Shown here: piece after piece, positions 25,012 to 33,286 of the stretch
How positions within the stretch are numbered: position 1 is the first letter of the stretch
How the letters are laid out: every line of letters starts with the position of its first letter
Source of the DNA: JAHJUB01 sp041653615 [NCBI: Candidatus Ratteibacteria bacterium]
Lineage (GTDB): Bacteria; Ratteibacteria; UBA8468; MWAK01
Assembly (NCBI GenBank): GCA_041653615.1
Contig: JBAZEZ010000007.1
Coordinates: forward strand, 17,525 to 81,524
Length of the DNA stretch: 64,000 nucleotides
Direction: 5' to 3'
Made by a program: the position numbers and the translations under genes
Notes under the pieces: model-generated
What the model saw: only the letters and a program-made list of their open reading frames with translations
Database searches by the model: none
Told to the model about the DNA's origin: nothing

Positions 25012-25953
25012 ATGGATAAAGCAATCGGAATTGATTTGGGCGGAACATCTATTAAGTTCGGTCTGGTCGGACAAGACGGCTCTATCCTAAAACAGGGCCA
25101 GAAGGATAGCGGCGGCAAAAACGGGAGTAAGGATATTTTGCTACGAATGGAAGAGGCGGTTCACGAAGCGCTTTCCGGTACCCGACTTTCCGAAATCAAA
25201 GGCATCGGTATCGGGACCCCGGGTCTGGTAAACAGCGAAGGGACCGTCTTCCTGGCGCCGAATTTTCCGAACTGGCACAACATCCCTTTGGCCGAAATTT
25301 TTTGGGAAAAGTTCAAACTGCCGGTCAAGGTTGACAACGACGTCAACGCCGTTGTCTGGGGAGAATACCTCTTCGGCGCCGGAAAAGGTTTCTGTACCAT
25401 TATTTGCATTACACTGGGTACCGGCCTGGGCGGTGGGATAGTGGTAGACGGAAAACTGCTGAGAGGCATAAATTATTCCGCGGTAGAACTGGGACACATA
25501 ACCATCAACACTAAAGGCCCGCGCTGCGGCTGCGGAAACAAGGGATGCGTCGAGACTTACGTCGGTTCAGCCCGCATCGTAGCCAAAACAAAAAAATATC
25601 TTAAAAAAGACCGCTCTTCAATCATTCCGGAACTGGTCAACCACAACCTTGATAACATCACGCCGAAGATTATTTCGGAGGCCTACCGGAAGGGAGACCG
25701 GCTGGCGGCCAGAATCTGGGAGGAAACCGGCGCAAACGTAGGCGTAATGTTGGCCGGACTGGTAAATGTCTTTAACCCGGAAGCGATTGTCATCGGCGGA
25801 GGCATCGCCCTGACCGATGGACCGCTCTTCAGCGCCATCCGGGAAGAGATTACAAAACGCGCGTTTCCGCTCTTAAGCAAAGATATCAAAATACTGCACG
25901 CGTCCCTCCGTCAAAGGAGCGGCATCAAGGGCGCCGCCGCGTTGGTTTTCTAA
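25012..25953 (+). CDS. ROK-family sugar kinase, probably glucokinase
   Basis: 313 aa. ATP-binding start AIGIDLGGTSIKFGLV, sugar-binding DNDVNAVVWGE, GTGLGGGIVVDGKLLRG, ROK zinc motif HITIN then CGCGNKGCVETYVG, and a second phosphate site IVIGGGIAL. ROK kinases with this length and no DNA-binding domain are mostly glucokinases. The true substrate cannot be fixed from sequence alone. Confidence 0.85.
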   Translation: MDKAIGIDLGGTSIKFGLVGQDGSILKQGQKDSGGKNGSKDILLRMEEAVHEALSGTRLSEIKGIGIGTPGLVNSEGTVFLAPNFPNWHNIPLAEIFWEKFKLPVKVDNDVNAVVWGEYLFGAGKGFCTIICITLGTGLGGGIVVDGKLLRGINYSAVELGHITINTKGPRCGCGNKGCVETYVGSARIVAKTKKYLKKDRSSIIPELVNHNLDNITPKIISEAYRKGDRLAARIWEETGANVGVMLAGLVNVFNPEAIVIGGGIALTDGPLFSAIREEITKRAFPLLSKDIKILHASLRQRSGIKGAAALVF

Positions 25954-25954
25954 C

Positions 25955-26854
25955 ATGGACAACATCACCGCTGAAATCAGGGAGTGGCAGAAGAAACAGA
26001 ACGCGATTATCCTGGTTCACAACTACCAGCCGGCTGAAATCCAGGAAATCGGTGATTTTCGGGGAGACTCCCTGGACCTTTCCCGAAAAGCGGCTCAAGC
26101 GGAAGCAGAGGTAATCGTCTTCTGCGGAGTACGCTTTATGGCGGAAACAGCCAAAATACTTTCTCCGCGAAAAACGGTTCTGCTGCCGGACATTGAAGCC
26201 GGCTGTCCGTTAGCCGACATGGTTACCGCAAAAGATATCCGCGAGCGTCGGAAGGAATACCCCGGGGCAACCGTCGTCACTTATATTAATTCCTCGGTGG
26301 AGGCAAAAGCGGAAAGCGATTATATCTGCACATCCTCAAACGCGCTGCGATTAGTCAACCAGATTCCGGAGGAGACCGTTCTCTTCTTTCCAGACCAGAA
26401 CCTGGGCGATTTTATCCGGGAAAAAACTTCCAAGAAGATGGTCCTGTGGCCCGGATATTGCCCGACCCACATGGTCTTCCTGCCGGCCGAATTAGCGGCG
26501 CTGAAGAAAAAATACCCCCGGGCAATTCTGATGGTACACCCGGAATGCCGCCGGGAAATAAGAAATATGGCCGACCTGGTTTTTTCCACCGGCGATATGG
26601 TCAAATGGGTAAAGAAAAACAACCCCGGAGAAGTCATCGTCGGAACCGAAATCGGAATGATTCACCGGTTGCGGCGGGAAAACCCAAACATTACCTACAT
26701 CCCCGGTTCCGACCAGGCATCCTGTCCCAACATGAAGAAGATAACTCCGGAGAAAATACTCCGGAGTCTAAAGGAATTGAAACCGATCATAACCGTGCCG
26801 GTTGGAATTGCCGAACGCGCGAAACTGGCTCTGGAACGCATGTTAAAATATTGA
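25955..26854 (+). CDS. nadA: quinolinate synthase A
   Basis: 299 aa. Condenses iminoaspartate with dihydroxyacetone phosphate to quinolinate using a [4Fe-4S] cluster. Three-domain repeat with VHNYQPAEIQEIGDF, FCGVRFMAETAKIL, FFPDQNLGDFI, WPGYCPTHM, VHPECRREI and GSDQASCPNMKKI; the three cluster cysteines are in FCGV, EC or YC, and SCPN context. Starts 1 bp after the ROK stop. Works with nadC at 20863. Confidence 0.95.
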   Translation: MDNITAEIREWQKKQNAIILVHNYQPAEIQEIGDFRGDSLDLSRKAAQAEAEVIVFCGVRFMAETAKILSPRKTVLLPDIEAGCPLADMVTAKDIRERRKEYPGATVVTYINSSVEAKAESDYICTSSNALRLVNQIPEETVLFFPDQNLGDFIREKTSKKMVLWPGYCPTHMVFLPAELAALKKKYPRAILMVHPECRREIRNMADLVFSTGDMVKWVKKNNPGEVIVGTEIGMIHRLRRENPNITYIPGSDQASCPNMKKITPEKILRSLKELKPIITVPVGIAERAKLALERMLKY

Positions 26855-26870
26855 AAGTTACGGTTTTTTT

Positions 26871-26899
26871 ATATAATTAAACAATTATATAATTATAAA
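26871..26899. repeat. AT-rich palindromic repeat TTATATAATTA, two copies
   Basis: TATATAATTA, then AACA, then TTATATAATTATA, in the 74-bp gap before apgM. The same TTATATAA core is repeated at 48298-48320 and 51409-51422, always in intergenic DNA. Confidence 0.45.
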
Positions 26900-26928
26900 C
26901 CAAATTGCATTATCGGGAGAAATAGAGA

Positions 26929-28131
26929 ATGAAATACTTACTAATTATCGGCGACGGCATGGCTGACTACCCTATTCCGGAATTAAACTGGAAGACGCCT
27001 TTGGAAGTGGCGCCGACGCCCAACATGGACTCCCTGGCACAGGACCGGGCCATCATGGGAATGGTGCGGACAATTCCCCGGGGTGTAAAAGCGGCCAGTG
27101 ATACCGCATTCCTGTCTATCTTGGGCTGCGACCCCAGAAAATATCATCCGGGAAGAGGACCGCTGGAAGCAATCAATCTGGGCATAGACCTGCAGGATAA
27201 CCAGGTTGCCTTTCGAGTCAACCTGGTCACGCTCAGCGAAAATAAGATGGCCGACTATTCCGCCGGACACATCACCGACGAAGAAGCCGCCACTCTGATT
27301 ACGCTCCTTCAAAAAAATTCCAACCCGGAGGAAATTCTCTTCTGTCCGGGCAAAAGTTACCGCAATATCATGGTATTTAAGAACCCCGTTTTTAACTGGC
27401 GAAAATTAATTACGTTTCCGCCGCACGATATTCTCGATAAAACGGTCACGGCATACCTCCCCAAAGGGGACGGAGATAAAATCCTGATTAACATAATGGA
27501 AAAAGCGGGTGAACTTCTTTCAAACCACCCCATCAACAAAACCAGGGTGGATTTGGCGGAAAATCCGGCCAATAACATCTGGCCCTGGGGGCAGGGCGAA
27601 AAAGCCCGACTCCCGCTTTTTCGGGACCGGTTCAATTTGGAAGGAGTTACGGTTTCCGCGGTGGATATCGTCAAGGGCATTGGTAAAGCGGTCGGATTGG
27701 AAGCCATCACCGTTCCCGGTGCCACCGGTTATCTTGATACCAACTACCAAGGGAAGGTTGACGCGGCAATCACCGCGTTAAAAACGGTGGATTTTGCCGT
27801 TCTTCACATTGAAGCGCCGGACGAAACAAGCCATAGCGGGGAAACAAAACTCAAGCTAAAGTCCATCATCGATTTCGACCGGAAAGTGGTTGGTCCGGCG
27901 ATTTCAGCCCTGCAAACGGAGTTTCCGGAATACCGGGTAATGATTATGTCCGACCACATCACTTCCTTGCGCCAAAAAACCCACACGCCGGACCCGGTGC
28001 CTTTTCTGATCGCCGGAACCGGAATCAACGGAAAAGGCGCTCCGGTTTTTTCGGAAAAACAGGCGACCGCCAGCCGCATCTACGTAAAAGAGGGCTGCAA
28101 AATCATCGATTTGTTCTTGGGTAATCCCTAA
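26929..28131 (+). CDS. apgM: 2,3-bisphosphoglycerate-independent phosphoglycerate mutase (ApgM type)
   Basis: 400 aa, alkaline-phosphatase superfamily. Starts KYLLIIGDGMADYPIPEL with the metal-binding Asp, followed by ASDTAFLSILGCDPRKYHPG with the catalytic Ser, and near the C-terminus IEAPDETSHSG and IMSDHITSL metal ligands. Interconverts 3- and 2-phosphoglycerate in glycolysis or gluconeogenesis. Start has a GGGAGA site. Confidence 0.92.
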   Translation: MKYLLIIGDGMADYPIPELNWKTPLEVAPTPNMDSLAQDRAIMGMVRTIPRGVKAASDTAFLSILGCDPRKYHPGRGPLEAINLGIDLQDNQVAFRVNLVTLSENKMADYSAGHITDEEAATLITLLQKNSNPEEILFCPGKSYRNIMVFKNPVFNWRKLITFPPHDILDKTVTAYLPKGDGDKILINIMEKAGELLSNHPINKTRVDLAENPANNIWPWGQGEKARLPLFRDRFNLEGVTVSAVDIVKGIGKAVGLEAITVPGATGYLDTNYQGKVDAAITALKTVDFAVLHIEAPDETSHSGETKLKLKSIIDFDRKVVGPAISALQTEFPEYRVMIMSDHITSLRQKTHTPDPVPFLIAGTGINGKGAPVFSEKQATASRIYVKEGCKIIDLFLGNP

Positions 28132-28135
28132 ACCT

Positions 28136-29452
28136 GTGGCCAAAGTAATTATCGCGGCGGGTTCCAACCTCGGCAACCGGCGCCAAAACATCCGGCAGGG
28201 ACTGAGGCTGATGAATAAATCCGGCGTCAAAATAATTAAAAATTCCTCGTATTTTAAAAACCCGCCGGCCGAAGAAACAGCCGGAGGAGAATTCCTGAAC
28301 GCCGCGGTCCTGGCAGAAACAAACCTGGAACCGGAACCACTCCTTGCGCTACTTCACGAAATTGAAAAAAATTCCGGAAGACCTCAGCCGCACAAACCAA
28401 GAAAAGCCCGATGTTTGGACCTTGATATCATCTATTACGGAAACCGCGTAATTGAGAAGCCGGATTTAAAGATACCGCATCCCCGGCGATTACAGCGCCG
28501 GTTTGTGATGGAACCGGCGGCTGAGGCGGCGCCTGATTTCCGCGACCCGATTTTAAAAAAAACACTGGAAAACATATCACGTAAAAACATGGCGACTGTC
28601 AAAAAATCAACTGACTTGAGAGAACGCCTTAACGCCGTGCGCAAATCGGGTCGGAAAATCGGGTTTGTGCCGACGATGGGCGCTATCCATGAAGGCCACC
28701 TTGCGCTCATCCGCGCCTGTCGCAAAGCAAAACTTTTCTGTGTAATCAGTATCTTCGTCAACCCCACCCAATTTGGACCGGCTGAGGATTACCGAAAATA
28801 TCCGCGTAACCTGGAAAAAGACGCGAAGTTGGCGGAAAAAGCCGGCGCCGGACTCATCTTCGCGCCCGGTGTAAAAGAAATGTACCCCGCCGGATTGCAG
28901 ACCTCCGTAAAGCCGGCGGAATGGTTTTCCGAAGAATTATGCGGAAAATACCGGCCCGACCACTACCGCGGGGTGGCTACCGTGGTTCTGAAATTATTTA
29001 ACCTGGTCCAGCCGGACAAAGCCTATTTCGGCTGGAAAGACGCCCAACAGTTAATCATGATTAAAATGATGGCTCGGGACCTTAACTTTCCGATCGAAAT
29101 AATCGGCGTACCCACGGTTCGGGAACCGGACGGTCTGGCAATGAGTTCCCGCAACATTTATCTTTCTCCGGCGGAAAGAAAAGCCGCGCCGGCTTTATAT
29201 CATACCCTGCTGCAGATTAAAAACGATTGCGAAAAACACAAAAAGAGTCTGAAAAAAACACTGAAAAAAGCGTCAGTTTGCCTTAAAAAAAATCCTTTCA
29301 TTAAATTGCAGTATCTTGAGGCAGTTGACCTGAGCACTCTGGAGAACGCAGGGAAGGGAATCCGTCTCTTCCCGAAAGATGAAACTCTGGTCGCGATAGC
29401 GGCCTTTCTCGGTTCCACCCGATTGATTGATAATATATTCGTTAAAATGTAA
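28136..29452 (+). CDS. folK-panC: fused FolK-PanC: HPPK and pantothenate synthetase
   Basis: 438 aa from a GTG start 4 bp after apgM. Residues 1-150 are FolK (folate pathway pyrophosphokinase): IIAAGSNLGNRRQNI, RCLDLDIIYYGNRVIEKP and IPHPRRLQRRFVMEP. Residues about 152-438 are PanC, which joins pantoate and beta-alanine: GFVPTMGAIHEGHLALI with the HxGH motif, FVNPTQFGPAEDYRKYPRN, GWKDAQQLIMI and MSSRNIYLS. The reading frame is open throughout; an internal ATG at 28589 lacks a ribosome site. Both halves keep their active-site residues. I am not aware of this being a standard arrangement. panB and panD are not in the window. Confidence 0.9.
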   Translation: MAKVIIAAGSNLGNRRQNIRQGLRLMNKSGVKIIKNSSYFKNPPAEETAGGEFLNAAVLAETNLEPEPLLALLHEIEKNSGRPQPHKPRKARCLDLDIIYYGNRVIEKPDLKIPHPRRLQRRFVMEPAAEAAPDFRDPILKKTLENISRKNMATVKKSTDLRERLNAVRKSGRKIGFVPTMGAIHEGHLALIRACRKAKLFCVISIFVNPTQFGPAEDYRKYPRNLEKDAKLAEKAGAGLIFAPGVKEMYPAGLQTSVKPAEWFSEELCGKYRPDHYRGVATVVLKLFNLVQPDKAYFGWKDAQQLIMIKMMARDLNFPIEIIGVPTVREPDGLAMSSRNIYLSPAERKAAPALYHTLLQIKNDCEKHKKSLKKTLKKASVCLKKNPFIKLQYLEAVDLSTLENAGKGIRLFPKDETLVAIAAFLGSTRLIDNIFVKM

Positions 29453-29454
29453 TT

Positions 29455-29476
29455 GCCAACCTTGGTTGGCTCTTTT
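29455..29476 (+). terminator. possible terminator or operator between panC and ribD
   Basis: GCCAACC (29455-29461) and GGTTGGC (29464-29470) form a perfect inverted repeat with a 2-nt centre, followed by TCTTTT and then the ribD ATG. The T-run suggests termination, but the tiny loop and position directly at the start codon could also mean a protein- or RNA-level control site. A longer ribD reading from TTG 29453 would run through it and is rejected. Confidence 0.45.
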
Positions 29477-30580
29477 ATGCCTGAAACAAAAATCTACCTT
29501 AAGCGGGCGCTGCAACTGGCAGTCAAGGGAACAGGGCTGGTAAGTCCGAACCCGTTGGTCGGGGCAGTGCTGGTAAAAAATAACCGGATTATCGGAGAGG
29601 GATACCACCGGTATTTCGGAGGCGACCACGCGGAAATAGACGCCCTGAAAAATTCGACGGAGTCTCCGAAAGGGAGCACTCTATATGTCAGCCTGGAACC
29701 CTGCTGTCATTTTGGAAAAACACCGCCCTGCACCGAAGCGCTGATTAAAAACCGCATCAAAAAAGTGGTAGCCGCGATGGCCGACCCTAACCCCGCGGTT
29801 TCCGGTAAGGGTTTTGAACAATTGCGTAAAGCCGGCATTGAAACAAGAGTCGGGCTTCTGGAAAAAGAAAGCCGGGAGATTAACCGGGCATACTTCACCC
29901 GAATCAAAGAGCGACGGCCCTTTATCGCCCTGAAGATTGCCCAGAGTCTTGACGGCAAAATTGCCGCGTATACCGGGCAATCCAAATGGATAACCGGGGA
30001 AAAAGCGAGAGCGTTCGGCCACAAACTGCGTTTTGAATATGACGCGATTCTGGTGGGCATCAGCACTATTTTGAGTGACAACCCTTCCCTGAGCTACCGG
30101 ATAACCGGGACAGCTCAAACTCTCCTGGCCCGTAAACGTTACCTTAAGGTAATTCTGGACAGCGAAGCGCGGCTTCCTCTAAGGGCAAAAATATGGGAAG
30201 AAGCGAACAGGATAGTAGTTGCCGTGACAAAAAAGGCGCCGGCCGACCGTTTACTCTGCCTGGAAAAAAAAGGCGCCCAAATTATCGTGGCCGGCAGCCA
30301 AAAAGTAGACCTGGAAAAATTACTGGCTTTTCTTTACAATCAGGAGGTCGGTTCCGTCCTGGTGGAAGGAGGCTCGGCCACGAACGGCTCTTTTGTTGAC
30401 GCCGGGCTGGTGGACCAGGTTTATCTTTTCCAGGCGCCCGTAATCATCGGAGGGGAGGGGGCAAAAACTTCAATCGCCGGAAAGGGCTTCCCGTCCCCTG
30501 ATTCCGCCTTTCATCTCCGCCTTAAATCAACCAAACGCTTTGACGCAGACCGTTTGTTCATTTATACCCCGGAAAAATAA
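29477..30580 (+). CDS. ribD: bifunctional riboflavin biosynthesis deaminase/reductase RibD
   Basis: 367 aa from ATG 29477. The N-terminal deaminase (about 1-140) has the zinc site HAEIDAL and PCCHFGKTPPC. The C-terminal reductase (about 145-367) has FIALKIAQSLDGKIA, AILVGISTILSDNPSL and VLVEGGSATNGSFV. It carries out the second and third steps from GTP to riboflavin. No FMN riboswitch motif precedes it. Confidence 0.93.
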   Translation: MPETKIYLKRALQLAVKGTGLVSPNPLVGAVLVKNNRIIGEGYHRYFGGDHAEIDALKNSTESPKGSTLYVSLEPCCHFGKTPPCTEALIKNRIKKVVAAMADPNPAVSGKGFEQLRKAGIETRVGLLEKESREINRAYFTRIKERRPFIALKIAQSLDGKIAAYTGQSKWITGEKARAFGHKLRFEYDAILVGISTILSDNPSLSYRITGTAQTLLARKRYLKVILDSEARLPLRAKIWEEANRIVVAVTKKAPADRLLCLEKKGAQIIVAGSQKVDLEKLLAFLYNQEVGSVLVEGGSATNGSFVDAGLVDQVYLFQAPVIIGGEGAKTSIAGKGFPSPDSAFHLRLKSTKRFDADRLFIYTPEK

Positions 30581-30591
30581 GCCGTTCGGTG

Positions 30592-30621
30592 TTGTTATTG
30601 CCCTCCTTGTTGTGCTATCAT
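30592..30621 (+). promoter_or_regulatory. promoter of ribE, predicted leaderless
   Basis: TTGTTA (30592-30597), 18 bp, TATCAT (30616-30621), then 8 nt to the ATG at 30630. No ribosome site in the gap. Confidence 0.5.
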
Positions 30622-30629
30622 AAAACCTA

Positions 30630-31199
30630 ATGTTTACCGGAATAATTGAAGAAATCGGAAAGGTGAAAGAGACCGCCGGGAAGAGGGGCGTCCTGACCCT
30701 GGAAACCTCTTTTTCCGACCTCCGGGCCGGAGAGAGCGTGGCGGTTAACGGCGTCTGTCTGACCGTCAACGAATCGCGAAACGGACTGGCGGATTTCGAT
30801 GTTTCCCCGGAAACTCTTAAAAAAACAACTCTGGGAAAACTGAAAAACGGCCAGCCGGTCAATCTGGAACGGGCGCTCCGCCTGGGCGACCGGATTGGCG
30901 GCCACCTGGTAACCGGACACATCGACGGAAAAGGTAAAATATCAGCAATCAGAAAAACCGGTTCCGGTAAAGAGATAACCATCATTTTCCCGACGGAAAT
31001 AAAAAAATACCTGGCCGTCAAAGGTTCCGTGGCGATTGACGGAATCAGCCTTACCTCCGCCGGCCTTTCCGGCAATCGGCTTTCCGTCGCGCTGGTCCCC
31101 TATACTTTAAATAAAACCAACCTCGGAAAAAAACGGGTGGGTGACGAAATAAACCTGGAAGTCGACGTCATTGCCCGCTATCTCAATAACGGTGAATAG
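30630..31199 (+). CDS. ribE: riboflavin synthase alpha chain
   Basis: 189 aa with two lumazine-binding repeats. The first begins MFTGIIEEIGKV and has ESVAVNGVCLTV; the second has GGHLVTGHIDGKGKI and SVAIDGISLTSAGL. It dismutates two 6,7-dimethyl-8-ribityllumazine molecules to riboflavin. Slightly shorter than the usual 195-215 aa. Ends inside a heptamer repeat. Confidence 0.94.
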   Translation: MFTGIIEEIGKVKETAGKRGVLTLETSFSDLRAGESVAVNGVCLTVNESRNGLADFDVSPETLKKTTLGKLKNGQPVNLERALRLGDRIGGHLVTGHIDGKGKISAIRKTGSGKEITIIFPTEIKKYLAVKGSVAIDGISLTSAGLSGNRLSVALVPYTLNKTNLGKKRVGDEINLEVDVIARYLNNGE

Positions 31200-31218
31200 T
31201 GAATGGTTAACGGTAAAT
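31191..31218. repeat. heptanucleotide tandem repeat overlapping the ribE stop codon
   Basis: Four 7-mers in a row: GGTGAAT, AGTGAAT, GGTTAAC, GGTAAAT. The ribE TAG lies across the first two units. Similar to the run at 18747-18767. Confidence 0.6.
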
Positions 31219-31241
31219 ACTAAAAAAACTTAAAAGAATAG

Positions 31242-32444
31242 ATGGATACGATTGAAAAAGTTGTTTCGGATTTAAAGGCCGGGAAGTTCGTAATTCTGGT
31301 CGACGACGAAAACCGGGAAAACGAAGGAGACCTTGTCCTGTCCGCGGAAAAAGTGACTCCGGCCGCCATTAATTTTATGGCTTCGCAGGCAAGGGGTTTA
31401 ATTTGCGTGGCAATGGAAGAAGAACCACTGAAAAAACTCGGTTTAAAACCGATGGTTTCCGATAATACCGCCTTGCACGGAACTTCTTTTACCGTTTCGG
31501 TGGATGCCAAAAAGGGCGTTACCACCGGTATCTCAGCGGCGGACCGGGCAAAGACCGTCAAAGCCCTAATCTCCCCGAAAACAAAACCTGAAGACCTGGC
31601 ACTGCCCGGTCATATCTTTCCGCTGCGCAGCCGGAAAGGGGGCGTCCTGGTCCGTGCCGGCCATACCGAAGCAGGCCTAGACCTGATGAAAACAGCTGAA
31701 CTCTACCCGGCGGCCATAATCTGCGAAATAATGGCCAAAGACGGCCGGATGGCCCGGTTGCCGGAACTGAAGAAAATGGCGGCCAAATATAAATTTTCGT
31801 TGGCTTCGGTAGCCGACATAATCGCTTACCGCCGCAAAAAAGAACGTCTGATATCCAGAATTTTAAAAGTAGAACTGCCGACGCCATATGGTACTTTTAC
31901 GCTAAACCTTTACCGGTCCCTGACAGACGAAAAACATCATCTTGCCTTAACCATGGGAAACCTGCGCCTGAAAGGCAAGGGAGACAGCGTCCTGGTCAGA
32001 GTTCACTCCCAGTGCCTGACCGGAGATATATTCCATTCTCTGCGCTGCGACTGCGGGGAACAGCTGCACCGCGCCCTGGAGGTAATCTCCAAAGAAAGAA
32101 GGGGGGTTCTGTTATACATGCGGCAGGAAGGAAGGGGCATCGGCCTTATCAACAAACTGAAAGCATATGAACTCCAGGAAAAGGGACTGGATACGGTAGA
32201 AGCCAACCTGGCGCTTGGTTTTCCGGAAGACCTGCGCGATTACGGAATCGGCGCGCAAATACTGAAAGATTTAGGTCTTTCCCGGGTGCGCCTCCTGACC
32301 AATAACCCCAAAAAGATTGTCGGGCTCGCCGGATACGGAATAGAAGTTACGGAAAGAATTCCCATCGAAATTACGGCCGGCCATTATAATCGGAAATATC
32401 TCAAAACTAAAAAAAACAAGATGAACCATTTGCTAAACGTCTGA
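31242..32444 (+). CDS. ribBA: bifunctional DHBP synthase / GTP cyclohydrolase II
   Basis: 400 aa. Residues 1-200 are DHBP synthase: [40 protein letters not shown] and [13 protein letters not shown]. Residues 205-400 are GTP cyclohydrolase [22 protein letters not shown] with the zinc cysteines, [18 protein letters not shown], and [14 protein letters not shown]. It makes both precursors of riboflavin. A weak ribosome site (AAAAGAA) precedes the ATG. Confidence 0.95.
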   Translation: MDTIEKVVSDLKAGKFVILVDDENRENEGDLVLSAEKVTPAAINFMASQARGLICVAMEEEPLKKLGLKPMVSDNTALHGTSFTVSVDAKKGVTTGISAADRAKTVKALISPKTKPEDLALPGHIFPLRSRKGGVLVRAGHTEAGLDLMKTAELYPAAIICEIMAKDGRMARLPELKKMAAKYKFSLASVADIIAYRRKKERLISRILKVELPTPYGTFTLNLYRSLTDEKHHLALTMGNLRLKGKGDSVLVRVHSQCLTGDIFHSLRCDCGEQLHRALEVISKERRGVLLYMRQEGRGIGLINKLKAYELQEKGLDTVEANLALGFPEDLRDYGIGAQILKDLGLSRVRLLTNNPKKIVGLAGYGIEVTERIPIEITAGHYNRKYLKTKKNKMNHLLNV

Positions 32445-32454
32445 TACCGGAAGA

Positions 32455-32778
32455 ATGAAAAGGTTTGGGCAGATAATCGGGGTTAAACTTGAAAAATTAG
32501 CGGAATATAAAAAATATCACGCTGCCGTATGGCCGGAAGTCTTAGCAATGATTAAGAAATGCAATATTAGAAACTATTCGATATATCACAAAAACGGATT
32601 GCTCTTTGCTTATTTTGAATACACGGGCGATGATTTTGAAAAGGACATGAAAAAAATGGCATCCGACCCGAAAACACGGGAATGGTGGGCAATTACAAAC
32701 CCGATGCAAAATCCTGTTCCGGACAGAATAGAGGGAAAGTGGTGGAGCGAAATGGAAGAAGTGTTTCATACCGACTAA
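32455..32778 (+). CDS. L-rhamnose mutarotase family protein (RhaM/DUF718)
   Basis: 107 aa, the usual family length, with a dimeric ferredoxin-like fold. Motifs: KRFGQIIGVKLEKLAEYKKY, HAAVWPEVLAMIKKCNIRNY, FAYFEYTG and a C-terminal W-rich WWAITNPMQNP. Family role: interconverts alpha and beta L-rhamnose. Its position inside the riboflavin operon, 10 bp after ribBA, is odd, and sampled GC is about 32-40% against about 60% in ribBA, suggesting late arrival. A role with the rhamnose-type epimerase at 38476 is possible. Confidence 0.85.
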   Translation: MKRFGQIIGVKLEKLAEYKKYHAAVWPEVLAMIKKCNIRNYSIYHKNGLLFAYFEYTGDDFEKDMKKMASDPKTREWWAITNPMQNPVPDRIEGKWWSEMEEVFHTD

Positions 32779-32821
32779 AATGATTTACGGATATAAAACA
32801 AAAACAGACAAGGGGGATAAT

Positions 32822-33286
32822 ATGGCAAAGGAACTGATTGGAGTTTTGGACGGAAAAGGTAAACGGATTGGAATAGTGGTCAGTCGCTTCAACGACCTGG
32901 TCACCAAAAGGCTGTTGGAAGGCGCGTACGACTGCCTCCTGCGCCACGGCGTGAAGGAAACAGATATCACTACCGCGTGGGTGCCCGGTTCCTTTGAAAT
33001 CCCGCCGGTGGCAAAAAGGTTGGCGGCCAACGGAAAATTGGACGCGGTCATCTGCCTGGGAACAATTATCCGGGGCGAAACCCCGCACTTTGATTATATC
33101 GCCGGACAGTCAAGCAAAGGCATCGGCAAAATTGCCCTGGAAAGCAAGATTCCGGTAATCTACGGCGTGCTCACCTGCGATTCGGTGGACCAGGCGGTCG
33201 ACCGGGCCGGCGCCAAGAGCGGTAACCGGGGCTGGCAGGCAGCGCTCACAACGCTGGAAATGATTAACCTGTATTCCAGTCTTTAA
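32822..33286 (+). CDS. ribH: 6,7-dimethyl-8-ribityllumazine synthase
   Basis: 154 aa from ATG 32822, which has an AAGGGGG ribosome site 8 nt upstream; the ATG at 32780 is in frame but lies before that site. Motifs: GIVVSRFNDLVTKRLLEGA, AWVPGSFEIPPVAKRLA, VICLGTIIRGETPHFDYI and PVIYGVLTCDSVDQA. It condenses the RibA/RibD and RibB products. Ends directly against the asnB ATG. Confidence 0.95.
   Translation: MAKELIGVLDGKGKRIGIVVSRFNDLVTKRLLEGAYDCLLRHGVKETDITTAWVPGSFEIPPVAKRLAANGKLDAVICLGTIIRGETPHFDYIAGQSSKGIGKIALESKIPVIYGVLTCDSVDQAVDRAGAKSGNRGWQAALTTLEMINLYSSL

Noticed and set aside
29380-29476. FMN riboswitch before ribD
   Set aside because: The gap after folK-panC is only 24 bp and has none of the conserved RFN helices.
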